Assembly (NCBI GenBank): GCA_013362835.1
Contig: JABFVJ010000177.1
Location: 1 to 8,130, forward strand
Length of the DNA: 8,130 bases
Direction of reading: 5' to 3'
Source of the DNA: Nonomuraea sp.
GTDB taxonomy: Bacteria; Actinomycetota; Actinomycetes; Streptosporangiales; Streptosporangiaceae
In this document: one piece after another, positions 1 to 5,877 of the stretch
Layout of the letters: each line of letters starts with the position of its first letter
Numbering within the stretch: position 1 is the stretch's first letter
Made by a program: the position numbers and the translations under genes
Notes under the pieces: model-generated
Told to the model about the DNA's origin: nothing
Databases searched by the model: none
Seen by the model: the letters and a program-made list of their open reading frames with translations, nothing else

Positions 1-157
1 CTACGAGCGGCGGCGGCGGCCAGGCTCCCGGGCTGCCGTTGCTGTTGGATCCTTCGTTGTGGACGGTGCGGTGGTGGCTACGGCAGTGGGAGCGCTCTCC
101 TCACTCGCGTCCAAGCCTTCGCGCGATCCGCCCGCGCCCACGCCCGTTGAGTGGGGT

Positions 158-1366
158 TCAGCGGACCGGCAGGCCGGTGACGGCGCGGCCGATGATCAGG
201 CGCTGGATCTCCGACGTGCCCTCGAAGATGGTGTAGATCTTGGCGTCCCGGTGGAAGCGTTCCACCGGGTGTTCCCTGGTGTAGCCGGCGCCGCCCAGGA
301 TCTGGATCGCCTGTTCGGTCACCCACACCGCCGTCTCCCCCGCCACCAGCTTCGACATCGAGCCCTCCGCCTGCTCGAACCGGCGGCCGTTCCTGGCCAT
401 CCAGGCGGCCCGCCAGGTCAGCAGGCGGGCGACGTCGACGCGGGTGGCCATGTCGGCGAGCAGGAACGCGACGGCCTGGTTCTCGCCGATCCTGCGGCCG
501 AACTGCTCGCGTTCGCGGGCGTAGTCGCGGGCGTACTCGAAGGCGGCGCGGGCGATGCCGACGGCCATGGCGGCGACCGACGGGCGGGTGGTCTCGAAGG
601 TGCGCATCGCGGCCTGCTCGCCGGCGCGTTCGCCGCCACGGACCCTGGCCAGGCGGGCGTCCAGTTTCTCCCTGCCGCCGAGCAGGCACGAGCCGGGCAC
701 GCGTACGTCCTCCAGGACGACCTCGGCGGTGTGCGAGGCCCGGATGCCGTGCTTGCGGAACTTCTGGCCCATGGACAGGCCGGGGGTGCCGGGCGGGACG
801 ACGAAGGTCGCCTGGCCGCGGGTGCCCAGGGACGGGTCGACCGAGGCGACGATCACGTGGACGTCGGCGATGCCGCCGTTGGTGGCCCAGGTCTTGACGC
901 CGTTCAGCACCCAGTCGCCGCCGTCGGGGACGGCGCGGGTGCGGATGGAGCCGATGTCGGAGCCGGCGTCGGGCTCGGAGGCGCAGAAAGCGCCGAGCTT
1001 GACGTCGTCGGGCGTGCCGAACATCTGGGGCAGCCACTCCCCCATCTGCTCGGGCGTGCCGTTGGCGGACAGGGCGGCGGCGGCCAGGCCGGTGCCGACG
1101 ATGGACAGGCCGATGCCGGCGTCGCCCCAGAAGATCTCCTCGAACGCCACGGGCAGGGCCAGGCCGCTCTGCTCGAACCATTGGGTGGCGAAGAAGTCGA
1201 GCGAGTAGAGGCCGATCTTGGCGGCTTCCTGGATGACGGGCCAGGGGGTCTCCTCGCGCTCGTCCCATTCGGCGCCCGCGGGGCGGATCACGTCGCGGGC
1301 GAACGCGTGGACCCAGTCGCGTACTTCGATCACGTCGTCGCCGAGCTCCGGACAGAACCCGCTCAT
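158..1366 (-). CDS. Acyl-CoA dehydrogenase (FAD-dependent, FadE-like)
   Basis: Cytoplasmic flavoenzyme of about 402 residues, a normal family length. Acyl-CoA dehydrogenases oxidise acyl-CoA to trans-2-enoyl-CoA and pass electrons to electron-transfer flavoprotein. The N-terminal helical domain is followed by the first family signature, CASEPDAGSD (about 128-137), in the FAD/substrate-binding middle domain. The second signature, QILGGAGYTREHP, lies at about 355-367. FEGTSEIQ places the expected catalytic base at about Glu382, equivalent to the active-site Glu of medium-chain enzymes. I chose the ATG at 1366 because a GGTGGAG Shine-Dalgarno sits just upstream; a GTG at 1375 would add three residues but lies inside that ribosome-binding site. 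The segment near 230-260 is slightly longer and more charged than usual. Chain-length or branched-chain specificity cannot be read from the sequence. The gene lies downstream of the MFS gene on the same strand, with its own operator-like palindromes in the gap. Confidence 0.93.
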   Translation of the reverse strand: MSGFCPELGDDVIEVRDWVHAFARDVIRPAGAEWDEREETPWPVIQEAAKIGLYSLDFFATQWFEQSGLALPVAFEEIFWGDAGIGLSIVGTGLAAAALSANGTPEQMGEWLPQMFGTPDDVKLGAFCASEPDAGSDIGSIRTRAVPDGGDWVLNGVKTWATNGGIADVHVIVASVDPSLGTRGQATFVVPPGTPGLSMGQKFRKHGIRASHTAEVVLEDVRVPGSCLLGGREKLDARLARVRGGERAGEQAAMRTFETTRPSVAAMAVGIARAAFEYARDYAREREQFGRRIGENQAVAFLLADMATRVDVARLLTWRAAWMARNGRRFEQAEGSMSKLVAGETAVWVTEQAIQILGGAGYTREHPVERFHRDAKIYTIFEGTSEIQRLIIGRAVTGLPVR

Positions 1367-1391
1367 CGTCTCCACCCCTGACCTTCAACAC

Positions 1392-1415
1392 GTTACCAGC
1401 GGTAACACCTTACCG
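1392..1415 (-). promoter_or_regulatory. Overlapping palindromes upstream of the acyl-CoA dehydrogenase gene
   Basis: Two perfect inverted repeats overlap here. GTTACC-agc-GGTAAC occupies 1392-1406, and CGGTAA-cacc-TTACCG occupies 1400-1415. Together they give three alternating TTACC/GGTAA half-sites within 24 bp, starting about 26 bp upstream of the chosen ATG. On the minus strand a TAAGGT hexamer (1407-1412) inside the cluster could be a -10 element, although no convincing -35 accompanies it. Short symmetric TTACC/GGTAA arms are typical of operators for TetR-family repressors of fatty-acid catabolism in actinobacteria. The regulator itself is not identified, and the sites differ from the CCAACTAGTTGG operators of the neighbouring tetR. 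There is no T-run, so a terminator for the upstream MFS gene is unlikely. Confidence 0.55.
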
Positions 1416-1438
1416 GCATCTCTCCTCAGGAAACCAGG

Positions 1439-2626
1439 TCACCGGCGCGCGGCGGAGAGCAGGACGGCCAGCGCCGCCACGCCCATGCCGCCCGCCAGCG
1501 TGTACACGAGCGGCGTGAAACCGGTGAACGCGGCCGCGACCTGCGGCCCGACGCTGCCGCCGACGGCGAGCGCGCAGGAGAACAGGGCGAGCGCGGTGCC
1601 GCGGGCCGCTCCGGCCTGGGCGGAGACGGCCTCGTTCATGCTGGGGAGGCCGCCGGTGATGGCGGCGACGTACACGGCCAGCAGGAGCACCAGGCCGAGG
1701 GCGGTGGCGCCGGTGAAGGCGACGGCGGCCAGGGCGAGCGCGCCGAGGACGAGGAACGAGGCGGCCCTGGCCACGGTGGGGATCCGGGCCAGCCACGGCA
1801 TGAGCACCGGCATCAGCACGATCGCCGGCAGCCCCGAGGCACGTAGCGTGAGCAGTTCGGCGGGTGAGGCGCCGCCGGAGATCTGCAGCCCGGTGTAGAC
1901 GGCCACGAACCCGGCCATCAGCACGACCGTGGCCAGGTAGCGAAGCGCCAGCACGCGGTCGAACAGCAGGCCGGGGACCGCACGGTACACCGACAGCAAC
2001 GATCCGGCCTCCGGGCGCGGCAGGTCGGGCAGCATGACGGCGCGCAGCCCGAGACCGGCGAGCGCGAAGCCCGCCGCGGAGAGCAGGAACAGCCCGCGCC
2101 ACCCGATCGCCTCGACCAGCACCTGCGCGGCGACCTGCAACAACACGGCGGAGGCGAGGAAGGCGCCGGTCACCGCGGCGATGGCGACCACGCGCCGCCG
2201 CGGCTCCAGCCGCTCGACCAGGTACGCCATGCCCGCCGGCGGGAACATCGCCACGGCCACGCCCTGCACGGCCCGCAACACGAGGGCGACCTCGGGATTC
2301 GGGCTCAACGCCACCAACGCGCTGGTCACGGCGGCGAGCGGCAGGCCGATCAGGAGCAGCCTGCGGCGGCCGTACCGGTCGGAAAGGGGGCCGAACACCA
2401 GGAAGCCCACGCCGTACCCGATGCCGAACGCGGTGACCAGCCAGGTCAGGCCGCCCGGCGAGGCGTGCCAGCCGGTGGCCATGTCGTGCAGGAGCGGGAT
2501 CACGATGTAGAGCTGGCCGCTGCACAGGATCGCGGTGAGGGTGAAGGCCAACAGGGTGCGGGCGAAGGGCGCATAGGCCGTACGGGGGGCCGCCGTGGGG
2601 GCCGTACGGGGAAAAGTGAGTGCCAT
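1439..2626 (-). CDS. MFS transporter, probable 12-TM drug/metabolite efflux protein
   Basis: A 395-residue inner-membrane protein with about twelve hydrophobic segments, roughly at 22-44, 58-80, 90-108, 112-135, 145-167, 174-194, 230-250, 262-280, 288-305, 308-330, 342-365 and 370-392. The conserved MFS motif A, GPLSDRYGRRR (79-89), sits between TM2 and TM3 as expected. A less hydrophobic stretch around 195-228 is the central cytoplasmic loop. Length and topology fit proton-coupled efflux carriers, but the substrate is unknown. The gene is divergent from a TetR-family repressor, the classic arrangement of a ligand-induced efflux pump. The ATG at 2626 has no Shine-Dalgarno and lies 8 nt after a TAGCGT -10 element, so a leaderless or near-leaderless mRNA is likely. 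The first 20 residues form a Pro/Ala/Thr-rich cytoplasmic tail with a PRTA repeat, encoded by two GGCCGTACGGGG copies 24 bp apart. Confidence 0.92.
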   Translation of the reverse strand: MALTFPRTAPTAAPRTAYAPFARTLLAFTLTAILCSGQLYIVIPLLHDMATGWHASPGGLTWLVTAFGIGYGVGFLVFGPLSDRYGRRRLLLIGLPLAAVTSALVALSPNPEVALVLRAVQGVAVAMFPPAGMAYLVERLEPRRRVVAIAAVTGAFLASAVLLQVAAQVLVEAIGWRGLFLLSAAGFALAGLGLRAVMLPDLPRPEAGSLLSVYRAVPGLLFDRVLALRYLATVVLMAGFVAVYTGLQISGGASPAELLTLRASGLPAIVLMPVLMPWLARIPTVARAASFLVLGALALAAVAFTGATALGLVLLLAVYVAAITGGLPSMNEAVSAQAGAARGTALALFSCALAVGGSVGPQVAAAFTGFTPLVYTLAGGMGVAALAVLLSAARR

Positions 2627-2634
2627 GACCCGGG

Positions 2635-2664
2635 ACGCTATCCAACCAACTAGTTGGACGTCAA
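2635..2664 (-). promoter_or_regulatory. Promoter of the MFS gene (leaderless type)
   Basis: On the minus strand a near-consensus -35 element TTGACG (2659-2664) is separated by 18 bp from a -10 element TAGCGT (2635-2640). Transcription should begin about 6-9 nt after the -10, which is at or next to the A of the ATG at 2626. This explains the missing ribosome-binding site. The perfect palindrome CCAACTAGTTGG (2646-2657) fills the spacer between -35 and -10, where a bound repressor would block RNA polymerase. Coordinates are sequence-derived; the start site is inferred. Confidence 0.6.
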
Positions 2665-2695
2665 CCGTTTAGTTGGATTACAACCAACTGGTTGT
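2646..2695. promoter_or_regulatory. Triple operator array with 19-bp periodicity (TetR-type)
   Basis: Three related 12-bp sites occur at exact 19-bp steps. O1 is CCAACTAGTTGG (2646-2657), a perfect palindrome. O2 is CCGTTTAGTTGG (2665-2676), 9/12 identical to O1 with an intact right half. O3 is CCAACTGGTTGT (2684-2695), 10/12 identical to O1. O3 also belongs to a wider palindrome, CAACCA-ac-TGGTTG (2681-2694). The period shows as repeated TAGTTGGA (2651 and 2670) and repeated CAACCAACT (2643 and 2681, 38 bp apart). O1 lies in the MFS promoter spacer and O3 just upstream of tetR. The array is therefore most simply the binding site of the adjacent TetR-family protein, repressing both genes. Confidence 0.7.
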
Positions 2696-2707
2696 TCGTG
2701 GCAGAAT
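2678..2707 (+). promoter_or_regulatory. Possible promoter of the tetR gene
   Basis: A good -10 candidate, CAGAAT (2702-2707), is followed after 7 nt by the ATG at 2715, again suggesting a leaderless transcript. The -35 region is weak: TTACAA at 2678-2683 gives an 18-bp spacer and matches consensus at only three positions. Operator O3 (2684-2695) falls in the spacer, consistent with autorepression. The -10 is better supported than the -35. Confidence 0.4.
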
Positions 2708-2714
2708 GGGACCC

Positions 2715-3293
2715 ATGACACCCAAGGTCTCGACCGCCGCCACCCGGGCCGCCCTCCTGGAGGCCGCGCGCGAGGAGTTCGCCGCGTACGGCGTCGCGGG
2801 CGCGCGCGTCGACCGCATCGCCGAGCGGGCCGGCGTCAACAAGGAGCGCATCTACGGCCATTTCGGCAACAAGGAGAAGCTGTTCGACGCCGTCATCAAC
2901 GAGGCGCTCGACGACCTGACCCAGCAGATCGCGCTGCCCGGCGCCGACCCGGTCGACTACGTGGCCAGCCTGACCGACTACTACCGGCGCCACCCCGACC
3001 TGGTGCGGCTGCTGATGTGGGAGGCGCTCAACTACCGGGGCCAGGAGTTGCTGCCCGGCCAGGAGGCCCGCGTGGAGCGGTGCGGGCGCAAGGCGGCCTC
3101 GCTGGCCGAAGGGCGGGGCGAGCAGCCGTCGGCGGCGACGGCGCGCACGCTGTTCACGCTGACCGGGCTGGCCCTGTTCCCGGCCATGATGCCGCAGCTC
3201 GGGCGCATCATCCTCGGCGAGGCCGCCGACGACCACGACGCGCTGCGCGACCAGATCAGCACGTTCGTGGCCGCCGCACTCAAGCAGGGCTGA
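2715..3293 (+). CDS. TetR/AcrR-family transcriptional repressor
   Basis: A 192-residue cytoplasmic DNA-binding protein of normal TetR-family length. The N-terminal helix-turn-helix domain spans about 8-55; the motif running from about GVAGARVDRIAERAGV into NKERIYGHFGNKEKLF (about 26-57) is the canonical TetR signature, with the recognition helix near 41-50. The remaining 135 or so residues are the helical ligand-binding and dimerisation domain, which is too divergent to predict a ligand. I prefer the ATG at 2715 because it lies 7 nt after a CAGAAT -10. An ATG at 2706 would overlap that element, and a TTG at 2673 would place the operator array inside the coding region. The gene is divergent from the MFS efflux gene and probably represses both itself and the transporter through the 19-bp-spaced sites between them. 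Confidence 0.92.
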   Translation: MTPKVSTAATRAALLEAAREEFAAYGVAGARVDRIAERAGVNKERIYGHFGNKEKLFDAVINEALDDLTQQIALPGADPVDYVASLTDYYRRHPDLVRLLMWEALNYRGQELLPGQEARVERCGRKAASLAEGRGEQPSAATARTLFTLTGLALFPAMMPQLGRIILGEAADDHDALRDQISTFVAAALKQG

Positions 3294-3299
3294 GCATCT

Positions 3300-3359
3300 G
3301 GCCGGTGTGCGTCAGGCCGGTGTGTGTCAGGCCGGTGTGTGTCAGGCCGGTGTGTGTCA
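3300..3359. repeat. 15-bp tandem repeat, four units, at the gpgS 3' end
   Basis: Four contiguous copies of GGCCGGTGTGTGTCA occupy 3300-3314, 3315-3329, 3330-3344 and 3345-3359. They are identical except that the first has C for T at its eleventh base. The final TCA (3357-3359) is the minus-strand stop codon of gpgS. Because 15 is a multiple of three, in-frame TGA codons recur at 3342-3344, 3327-3329 and 3312-3314. The array fills the gap between the convergent tetR and gpgS genes. CTGGCC (3298-3303) and GGCCAG (3360-3365) flank it as a 6-bp inverted repeat. It is too short and too uniform in spacing for CRISPR, and no strong terminator hairpin is visible. Confidence 0.9.
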
Positions 3360-4280
3360 GGCCAGGGTGAGCATCGGCGGGCGTTCGGCGATGCCGACCT
3401 GCCTGGTCAGCACGTCATGCCCGCCCTCGCACCGGCGGAACTGGGCCAGCTCCGCCGCGGGCGCGTGACACGACTCGATCTTGCCCTGGCGTTGCAGCCG
3501 CGACCAGGCCGCCAGCATGATCTGCGCCGCCATGCCGCCCAGGGCCTCGGTCGACTGCGGCGCGTGCTCGCGCGACCCCAGGTCCACCTGGGCCAGGCCG
3601 TCGAGTCCGGCCAGGTCGAGCAGGTCGATGAGCAGGCCGAGCTCCACCCCGTAACCGGTCAGGAACGGCACGCGTTCCAGGGCCGATCGGCGTCCGGCGT
3701 ACTCGCCGGCGAGCGGCTGCACGAAGCCGGCCAATTCCGGCCAGTGCAGGTTGATCAGGGGCCGGGCGACCAGCTCGGTGACACGGCCGCCGCCGGTCGG
3801 GGCGCCGTTGAGCGGACGGTCGTAGCAGCCCTTGGCGTAGGCGATCGTGGGGTCGGTGAGCAGCGGGCCGAGCAGCCCGGCGACCAGCGAGGCGTGGAAG
3901 TGCCTGATGTCGGCGTCGGCGAAGGCCACCACGTCGCCCGAGGTGACCGCCAGCGACTTCCACAGCGCCTCGCCCTTGCCCTCCAGCGGTTCGAGCTCGG
4001 GCAGGATGTCCTCCTGAGCGTGCACGGCGGCCCCGGCCCGCGCGGCCACGCGCGCGGTGTCGTCGGCCGAGCACGAGTCGATGACCACGATCTCGTCCAC
4101 CAGGCCGTCGAGCTCCCTGCGGATCACCTCCACGATCTCGCCCACGGTCTCCCGCTCGTCGCGGGCCGGGAGCACCACGCTCACCGTGGTGTCCCCCTTG
4201 GCCGCCACCAGATCGGCCAGCGGCCAGTCCGCGGCGGAAGATGTTCGGCGACGCAACCATTTCCGCACGTCAGGCAGCAT
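3357..4280 (-). CDS. gpgS: Glucosyl-3-phosphoglycerate synthase (GT-A glycosyltransferase)
   Basis: A 307-residue cytoplasmic GT-A glycosyltransferase. GpgS transfers glucose from an NDP-glucose to 3-phosphoglycerate, giving glucosyl-3-phosphoglycerate, the precursor of glucosylglycerate and, in mycobacteria, of methylglucose lipopolysaccharides. Visible features in order are: the nucleotide-binding strand VSVVLPARDE (33-42); VVIDSCSADDT (65-75); GKGEALWKS (101-109); the metal-binding DxD in FADAD (120-124); GGGRVTELVARPL (163-175); GYGVELGLLID (209-219); and LGSREH, whose His239 matches the metal-ligand His of the mycobacterial enzyme. I chose the ATG at 4280 because GGGGGAGGTG lies ideally upstream; the ATG at 4301 has no usable spacing. 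It lies 35 bp after ramB on the same strand and is probably co-transcribed. Its stop codon lies in the 15-bp repeat. Confidence 0.88.
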   Translation of the reverse strand: MLPDVRKWLRRRTSSAADWPLADLVAAKGDTTVSVVLPARDERETVGEIVEVIRRELDGLVDEIVVIDSCSADDTARVAARAGAAVHAQEDILPELEPLEGKGEALWKSLAVTSGDVVAFADADIRHFHASLVAGLLGPLLTDPTIAYAKGCYDRPLNGAPTGGGRVTELVARPLINLHWPELAGFVQPLAGEYAGRRSALERVPFLTGYGVELGLLIDLLDLAGLDGLAQVDLGSREHAPQSTEALGGMAAQIMLAAWSRLQRQGKIESCHAPAAELAQFRRCEGGHDVLTRQVGIAERPPMLTLA

Positions 4281-4315
4281 GTGCGACACCTCCCCCGTCA
4301 TCCCCGCCTGTCAGC

Positions 4316-5788
4316 TTATGCGGTGGCGGCGTGGCGCTCCAGGAAGGTGTAGACGTCCGCCTCGTCCACGCCCGGGAACGACCCGGGCGGCAGGGCGGCC
4401 AGAATGTGGGAATTGGCGCGGGCAGAGGGCCAGGCGTAGCCCTCCCAGCGTTCGGCCAGCTCGGCGGGCGGACGGCGGCAGCAGTCGCCGTTGGGGCAGC
4501 TCGACTTGGTGCGGTTGGTGGTCTCACGCCCCCGGAACCACCGCGATTCCCGGTACGGCACGCCCAGCGTGATGGCGAAGTCCCGCTCCCGCGACGGATC
4601 GACGTGGGCGACGCAGAAATAGGTGCCGGTGGGCGAGTCGGAATACTGGTAGAACACCGAGAAACGGTCGGGCGAGGCGAACACCTGCCTCCCTGACCAC
4701 TGCAGGCACATCCGCTGCCCCTCGATGGCCCCCTGCTCGTCGGCGGGGAAGACGATCCCGTCGTTCTCGTACGCCTTGTAGATGGTGCCCCCGGCGTCGT
4801 TGCGCACGAAGTGGCAGACGAGGCCCAGGTGGTGGGTGGCCAGGTTGGTGAAGCGGTGGGCGGCCATCTCGTACGAGACCGCGAACACGTCGCGCAGGTC
4901 CTCCACCGACAGCGCCCGCGCGGCCTTGGCCTCCTGGAGGTAGAGGGCGGCGGCCCGCTCGGGCACGAGCACGGCGGCGGCGAAGTAGTTGGCCTCGGTG
5001 CGCTGGCGCAGGAAGTCGGCGAAGTCGCGGGGCTTGCCGTGGCCGAGCGCCAGATGGCCGAGCGTCTGGAGCAGGATCGTACGCGGGGTGTGCATGCCCA
5101 GCTGCTCGTGTTTGACGTAGATGCGCCGGTTACGCAGGTCGGTGATGGAACGCACCGAGCGCGGCAGGTCCTGGGCGGTGTGCACGGTGTAGCCGAAGTG
5201 CGTGACCAGGCCCTGGATCGTGCTCTGGGACAGCGCGCCCGTACGGTAGCCCACCGCGTCGAGCGCCTCGGCGGCGGCCTTCTCGATGTCGGGGAAGTAG
5301 TTGCCCACCTCGCGCTGCCTGCGCCGCAGCTCGGCGTTGGCGGCCCTCGCCTCCTCGGGCGTGGCGGTGCCGCGGGCCTGACGGGCGCGCAGCTCGCCGT
5401 AGAGGCCGAGGAGGTGTTCGAGCACGTCGTTGGGCACGCGCGCGGAGACCTTCAGCCGGGGCAGGCCGAGGCCGGCGTAGAGGGGGTCGCGTTGCGCCTC
5501 CTCCAGCGCGATCTCCAGCTGGGCGCGCCGGTTGGGCGGCTGGCGGCGCAGCAGCTCCTCGACGGGGACGCCCAGCGCGGTCGCCAGGGACTTGAGCAGC
5601 GAGAGCTTGGGCTCGCGCTTGCCGTTCTCGAGCAGCGACAGCTGGCTGGGCGCCCTGCTGACACGCGAGCCCAGGTCGGACAGGGTCAGGCCGCGTTGTT
5701 TGCGCAGGTGGCGCAGACGCTGGCCGAACGCGATCAGATCGAGCTCCTGCGTCAAAGACAGCGGTTCTTCGCCTAGCAGGGACGCCAT
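4316..5788 (-). CDS. ramB: RamB-type XRE-family regulator of acetate metabolism
   Basis: A 490-residue DNA-binding regulator. The N-terminal XRE/HTH_3 domain spans about 21-80 (recognition region SRAPSQLSLLENGKREPKL). A central IrrE/ImmA-like (M78) domain covers roughly 180-320, and a C-terminal DUF2083-type domain (about 325-485) carries a Cys cluster, CPNGDCC (431-437). This architecture and length are those of RamB, which controls isocitrate lyase, malate synthase and acetate-activation genes in Corynebacterium and Mycobacterium. The position directly divergent from aceA supports the name. The usual HExxH metalloprotease motif of M78 proteins is replaced by QTLGH (241-245), while the following EANYFAAAVLVPE (265-277) is conserved, so a sensing rather than proteolytic role is likely. 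The ATG at 5788 lacks a Shine-Dalgarno but follows a TAAGAT -10 by 6 nt. A palindrome next to this promoter suggests autoregulation. Confidence 0.88.
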   Translation of the reverse strand: MASLLGEEPLSLTQELDLIAFGQRLRHLRKQRGLTLSDLGSRVSRAPSQLSLLENGKREPKLSLLKSLATALGVPVEELLRRQPPNRRAQLEIALEEAQRDPLYAGLGLPRLKVSARVPNDVLEHLLGLYGELRARQARGTATPEEARAANAELRRRQREVGNYFPDIEKAAAEALDAVGYRTGALSQSTIQGLVTHFGYTVHTAQDLPRSVRSITDLRNRRIYVKHEQLGMHTPRTILLQTLGHLALGHGKPRDFADFLRQRTEANYFAAAVLVPERAAALYLQEAKAARALSVEDLRDVFAVSYEMAAHRFTNLATHHLGLVCHFVRNDAGGTIYKAYENDGIVFPADEQGAIEGQRMCLQWSGRQVFASPDRFSVFYQYSDSPTGTYFCVAHVDPSRERDFAITLGVPYRESRWFRGRETTNRTKSSCPNGDCCRRPPAELAERWEGYAWPSARANSHILAALPPGSFPGVDEADVYTFLERHAATA

Positions 5789-5794
5789 AGAGGC

Positions 5795-5800
5795 ATCTTA
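5795..5800 (-). promoter_or_regulatory. -10 element of ramB, giving a leaderless mRNA
   Basis: On the minus strand TAAGAT is followed by six bases and then the ramB ATG, so transcription would start exactly at the A of the start codon. There is no Shine-Dalgarno in front of this ATG. I see no consensus -35; that region is occupied by the AGAAAAT/ATTTTCT palindrome, which suggests either repression by overlap or dependence on a bound regulator. Confidence 0.55.
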
Positions 5801-5803
5801 GAC

Positions 5804-5823
5804 AGAAAATCGGCCCATTTTCT
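5804..5823. promoter_or_regulatory. Palindromic operator candidate at the ramB promoter
   Basis: Perfect inverted repeat AGAAAAT-cggccc-ATTTTCT with 7-bp arms and a 6-bp spacer. Its A/T-rich arms stand out in the GC-rich surroundings. It covers about -16 to -35 relative to the inferred leaderless start of ramB. The GAAAA/TTTTC halves resemble those in the repeats nearer aceA, so a RamB site used for autoregulation is the simplest reading. The corynebacterial RamB consensus, which contains TTTGCAAA, is not present verbatim. Confidence 0.55.
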
Positions 5824-5835
5824 AGCCTCAGGCGG

Positions 5836-5864
5836 CTCACTGTTCGCGCCTTCCGGACGGTGAG
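5836..5864. repeat. Imperfect inverted repeat in the ramB-aceA gap
   Basis: CTCACTGT (5836-5843) and ACGGTGAG (5857-5864) pair over eight positions with one G-T wobble, around a 13-base centre. It lies between the ramB promoter and the dre-like site. It could be an operator or a hairpin; it has no T-run and no obvious partner, and chance is possible. Confidence 0.3.
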
Positions 5865-5877
5865 GGCCCGCTTGGGG

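Noticed and set aside
1..157. Possible 3' end of a plus-strand gene entering from the left edge (frame ending in a TAG at 234-236, with PLLLDPSLWTVRWWLRQWER).
   Set aside because: G/C third-position bias holds only over the first 100 or so bases, the frame would overlap the end of the acyl-CoA dehydrogenase gene by almost 80 bp, and no family is recognisable. I see no supported gene in this stretch.
59..1381. Long plus-strand open frame antisense to the acyl-CoA dehydrogenase gene.
   Set aside because: Its Gly/Ala/Asp/Val-rich translation is the typical shadow of a high-GC gene on the opposite strand; the minus-strand frame has clear family signatures.
2673..2714. TTG at 2673 or ATG at 2706 as the start of the tetR gene.
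   Set aside because: The TTG would put operators O2-O3 inside coding sequence, and the ATG at 2706 overlaps the CAGAAT -10. The ATG at 2715 fits both promoter and family length.
3300..3359. The 15-bp repeats as a CRISPR fragment, or as coding sequence for a PVCVR-repeat peptide on the plus strand.
   Set aside because: There are no spacers, the units are directly contiguous and short, and the plus-strand frame containing them is antisense to gpgS over the rest of its length.
4811..5776. Plus-strand open frame antisense to ramB.
   Set aside because: Low-complexity shadow translation with no recognisable domain; ramB on the minus strand has a well-defined domain order.
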